DNA of 64,000 bases, taken from Roseibacillus ishigakijimensis (GTDB lineage Bacteria > Verrucomicrobiota > Verrucomicrobiia > Verrucomicrobiales > Akkermansiaceae). A model generated the notes under the pieces. That model did no database searches. It was not told the origin of the DNA and worked only from the letters and a program-made list of their open reading frames with translations. This document shows, one piece after another, positions 61,704-64,000 of this stretch; position 1 is the first letter of the stretch, and each line of letters starts with the position of its first letter. The position numbers and the translations under genes are program-made. Location of the stretch: assembly GCF_016595415.1 (NCBI RefSeq), contig NZ_JAENIO010000005.1:1-64000 (forward strand). The letters are read 5' to 3'.

Positions 61704-62396
61704 TTAGCCTTTGATGTCGAGAAGCTCGACTTCGAAGACGAGGGTCTCGCCAGGGCCGATATTCGGGCCGGAGCCGCGATTGCCGTAGGCGAGGTCGGAA
61801 GGGATGTAGAGTTTCCACTTGGAGCCCACGGGCATCAGTTGCAGGGCTTCCACCCAGCCTTGAATCACGCCTCCCACGGGGAATTCGGCAGGTTGGCCGC
61901 GTTCCACGGAGCTGTCGAAGACGGTGCCATCGAGGAGAGTGCCATGGTAATGAACGGAAACCGTGTCGGAGGCGGCAGGCTTTTTGCCCTCGCCAGCGGT
62001 CAGGACTTCATATTGCAGGCCGGATTCGGTCTCGGTCACTTCCTCGCGCTTTTTGTTTTCGCTGAGGAATTTTTCGCCGGCCTCGATGTTTTCGGCTGCG
62101 GCCGCTTCCTGCTTGGCCATAGCCTTGGCTTGCATTTCCTGCTGGAATTTCATCATCACGGCTTGCGCTTCTTCGTCAGAGACTTTCGACTCGGTGCCCG
62201 CAGCCACTTCCTTCAGACCGGCGTGGAGGAGGTCGAGGTCCAGCTCCAGGCCGTCGGCTTTGATGCTTTCGCCGATGTTGCGTCCGATCAGGTAGGAAGC
62301 TTTTTGTTGATCAGTTTCGAGCTTCACTTCTTCAGCGAGAGCGAGAGGGGAAAAGGAGGCCAACAGAAGGCCTGCGGTAAGGAATGATTTCATCAT
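61704..62396 (-). CDS. FKBP-type peptidyl-prolyl cis-trans isomerase, periplasmic
   Basis: The 230-residue protein has a signal peptide (cleavage near ALAEE), an N-terminal helical dimerisation region (about 25-125; QKASYLIGRNIGESI) and a C-terminal FKBP domain. The latter shows VHYHGTLLDGTVFDSS, FPVGGVIQGWVEALQLMPVG and IPSDLAYG. This is the FkpA/Mip plan: a chaperone and proline isomerase for exported proteins. ATG at 62396 (or 62393) is preferred over the upstream TTG. A strong terminator follows. Confidence 0.93.
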   Translation of the reverse strand: MMKSFLTAGLLLASFSPLALAEEVKLETDQQKASYLIGRNIGESIKADGLELDLDLLHAGLKEVAAGTESKVSDEEAQAVMMKFQQEMQAKAMAKQEAAAAENIEAGEKFLSENKKREEVTETESGLQYEVLTAGEGKKPAASDTVSVHYHGTLLDGTVFDSSVERGQPAEFPVGGVIQGWVEALQLMPVGSKWKLYIPSDLAYGNRGSGPNIGPGETLVFEVELLDIKG

Positions 62397-62528
62397 CGGA
62401 GGTGACAATCAGGCTCTCTGGCGATGGGGTCAAACGAATATCTCGATTTTTCTCAAAGGGTGAGGAAGGGAGAAAATGATGAAAGAAAGCTTGGTCCGGG
62501 CTCGTCAAGAGGCCCTTTTCCCTTTGCG

Positions 62529-63326
62529 ATGACGGCCATGACAACCCCTTTCTTGACCATTGCGCGGGCCACGGTGTGGCAAGGCTCCACCGCCGCGCTC
62601 AGGGAGCTGGACCTCACTTTATCCTTGGGAGAGAGCGTGGCCATCCTCGGTCCCAATGGTGCGGGCAAAAGCACCTTGCTCAAGCTCCTCGCCGGACAAT
62701 TGCGGCCGGCCTATCATCCCGAGACCCGTTGCGAGCTTTTTGGCAAGCGGCTCTGGGACCTCGATACCCTGCGGGAAAGAATCGGGCTCGTTATGCCCGA
62801 AGAGGTGAACCGGTTCCATCCCGCTGAGGAGGCTTTCGATGTCGTGCTTTCTTCCTTGCAAGGGGCCTATGGCATCACCCGGCAGATGCGCTTCAGTGAT
62901 GCCGATCGCCGGGCGACCCGCGAAGTGATCGAACGGGTGGGGGTCGGGCCGCTGGCCGGGAAACCCTTCGGCCAACTTTCCTCCGGGGAGCAAAGGCGCT
63001 TCCTGATCGCGCGTGCGCTAGTGCACCAGCCGGAGGTCATCGTGCTCGACGAGCCCTCCACCGCCCTGGACTTCGCGGCGGCGGTCACCCTGGGGCAGAC
63101 CCTCCGGCAGCTGCTGCGGGAGGGGCAGACTCTGGTCTGGGTCACCCATCATCCCAGTGAGATCCCGCCCGAAGTGCAGCGGGTGATCTTGTTGCAGGCC
63201 GGCCGGGTCTTTGCAGATGGAACTCCCCGGGAAGAGCTCACTTCTGCCCGGTTGAGCGAGCTTTATGGCCTTCCGCTCAGCGTGGACTGGCACCGTGGCT
63301 GGTGCGAGGTGCGACCCGAGGAGTGA
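62529..63326 (+). CDS. ABC transporter ATP-binding protein
   Basis: A 265-residue ATPase with Walker A (LGPNGAGKSTLLKLLAG), LSSGEQRRFLIARAL signature, Walker B VIVLDEPSTALD and the switch His in WVTHHPSE. The pattern resembles the ModF/YlmA group with iron-, molybdate- or unknown-substrate relations. No permease gene is next to it in the window, so the substrate and even a transport role are open. The upstream in-frame ATG at 62424 is unlikely; ATG at 62529 or 62538 begins the conserved part. Confidence 0.88.
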   Translation: MTAMTTPFLTIARATVWQGSTAALRELDLTLSLGESVAILGPNGAGKSTLLKLLAGQLRPAYHPETRCELFGKRLWDLDTLRERIGLVMPEEVNRFHPAEEAFDVVLSSLQGAYGITRQMRFSDADRRATREVIERVGVGPLAGKPFGQLSSGEQRRFLIARALVHQPEVIVLDEPSTALDFAAAVTLGQTLRQLLREGQTLVWVTHHPSEIPPEVQRVILLQAGRVFADGTPREELTSARLSELYGLPLSVDWHRGWCEVRPEE

Positions 63327-63614
63327 GAGGTGTGGAGTGCTTGGCTGAAATAAGCAATCTTTTGTCCTTTTCTGATAGTTGAAGTGATGTTTTTGGCGCC
63401 GATTTGACTGAAGTCTTGGATGATTTGCCGTTTTTCTTCAGATATTGTCTTTTTTCGTCGTTTTGTTTTCCGAAGTCTCTCCTTTGGCTCAGGGCGCGTC
63501 AGATTTTATCTGATTGACGGGGAAAGAGTGAGGACTTGAGATGAAAACGTTCCCCTGTCGATTAAGAAAAAGTTTGAGTCTTCTTCGGGCAGGGGTCTTA
63601 AATCCACATAGATA
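63327..63614. other. leader region of the LamG protein gene
   Basis: AT-rich and non-coding. TCAGAT and ATCTGA with a three-base spacer form an inverted repeat at 63500-63514. A promoter-like pair, TTGAGT (63574) and TTAAAT (63598), has an 18-base spacer and lies close to the start. Confidence 0.4.
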
Positions 63615-64000
63615 ATGAAAAAACCTACCACTATCATCTGTTCCTTAACCGCTTCGCTTTCATTTTGCGGGCTTTCTCAAGCCGCTCTCCTCAGTCACTG
63701 GACCTTTGATGATGGAAGTGGGCTGGTGGCGGCCGATACCGGAGGGTCGGTGGCCAACAATGGAACCTGGGCCAATGGCTCGGGCGATGGCTTGACCTGG
63801 GTCAGCGGGGTCGTTGGCGGGGCTGCACAATTGGCAGGGACGGTGAGCGATCAGCATTTTGACATCACCTCGGGAATTGAAGCTGACAACAAGACTCAGC
63901 TTTCCTACTCAATGTGGATCGCTCCCAACCTCACTCAGGCTGGCTCGGGTGGGGATTTGGATAACAAGGGCATCTTTACGACCGGGAGCGCGCAAGTCGC
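63615..64000 (+). CDS. LamG-domain secreted protein, N-terminal part (cut by window edge)
   Basis: Only the first ~128 residues are present. A signal peptide (SLSFCGLSQAA) is followed by LLSHWTFDDGSG, the opening strand of LamG/concanavalin-like folds, and LSYSMWIAP, a later strand of the same fold. In this phylum such proteins often end in a PEP-CTERM sorting signal, which would be outside the window. It probably binds glycans at the cell surface. Confidence 0.75.
   Translation, partial: MKKPTTIICSLTASLSFCGLSQAALLSHWTFDDGSGLVAADTGGSVANNGTWANGSGDGLTWVSGVVGGAAQLAGTVSDQHFDITSGIEADNKTQLSYSMWIAPNLTQAGSGGDLDNKGIFTTGSAQV

Overview
The window looks like a chromosomal segment of a marine or soil member of the Verrucomicrobiota. 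The evidence is high GC, few Shine-Dalgarno sequences, and PVC-type gene families: a secreted sulfatase with PA14 domain, a DUF1549/DUF1553 plus DUF1501 pair, a sugar-dehydrogenase/azurin chimera, a REP-associated tyrosine transposase, LamG and beta-helix secreted proteins, and a Chlamydia-like class Ic ribonucleotide reductase.

Layout. 1-7.8 kb: STAS/SpoIIE-type phosphatase signalling pair, DUF5069, rpsN, FmdB, CNNM/CBS transporter, sulfatase, YchJ and histidine phosphatase. 7.8-15.7 kb: giant secreted F5/8C-SGNH-dehydrogenase-azurin protein, an Mpv17-like membrane protein, tRNA-Thr, and a TonB siderophore receptor overlapping an esterase whose nucleophile serine is glycine. 15.9-23.4 kb: AddA/AddB-like recombination nuclease pair, a YefM/YoeB-type toxin-antitoxin pair and a DEDDh exonuclease. 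23.4-27.7 kb: an operon of secreted FAD oxidoreductase, membrane FMN-binding protein with two flavinylation motifs, and ApbE. 27.8-31.8 kb: sugar porter, pyruvate kinase, rplM-rpsI. 31.9-34.5 kb: secreted beta-helix protein.

34.5-39.8 kb is accessory DNA: a RAYT transposase with its repeats, an HNH endonuclease, a C5 cytosine methyltransferase, and an AT-richer 541-residue protein of unknown function. It abuts a degenerate second copy of the nrdA 3' end. 39.8-44.8 kb: nrdB and nrdA, separated by a 551-bp unit with 42-bp inverted ends that encodes a four-helix-bundle (23S rRNA intervening-sequence-type) protein. The transcript could fold into a long stem, and this is the most unusual structure in the window. 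The NrdB lacks the radical tyrosine.

45-49.3 kb: a tiny lipoprotein, a membrane protein, a transglutaminase-like protein and glutamate dehydrogenase. 49.4-54.9 kb: a decayed type I restriction-modification island. It holds rhuM split by a three-hairpin insert, an AlbA-type gene frameshifted by an 8-bp duplication, an intact RloC-like zinc-hook ATPase and an hsdS fragment, with no hsdM or hsdR in sight. 55-64 kb: PSD1/DUF1501 pair, an 87-bp tandem repeat, cysteine synthase, MarC, a CII-like regulator, FKBP isomerase, an ABC ATPase and the start of a LamG protein cut by the window edge.

Many long antisense reading frames are shadows of GC-rich genes and were left out.
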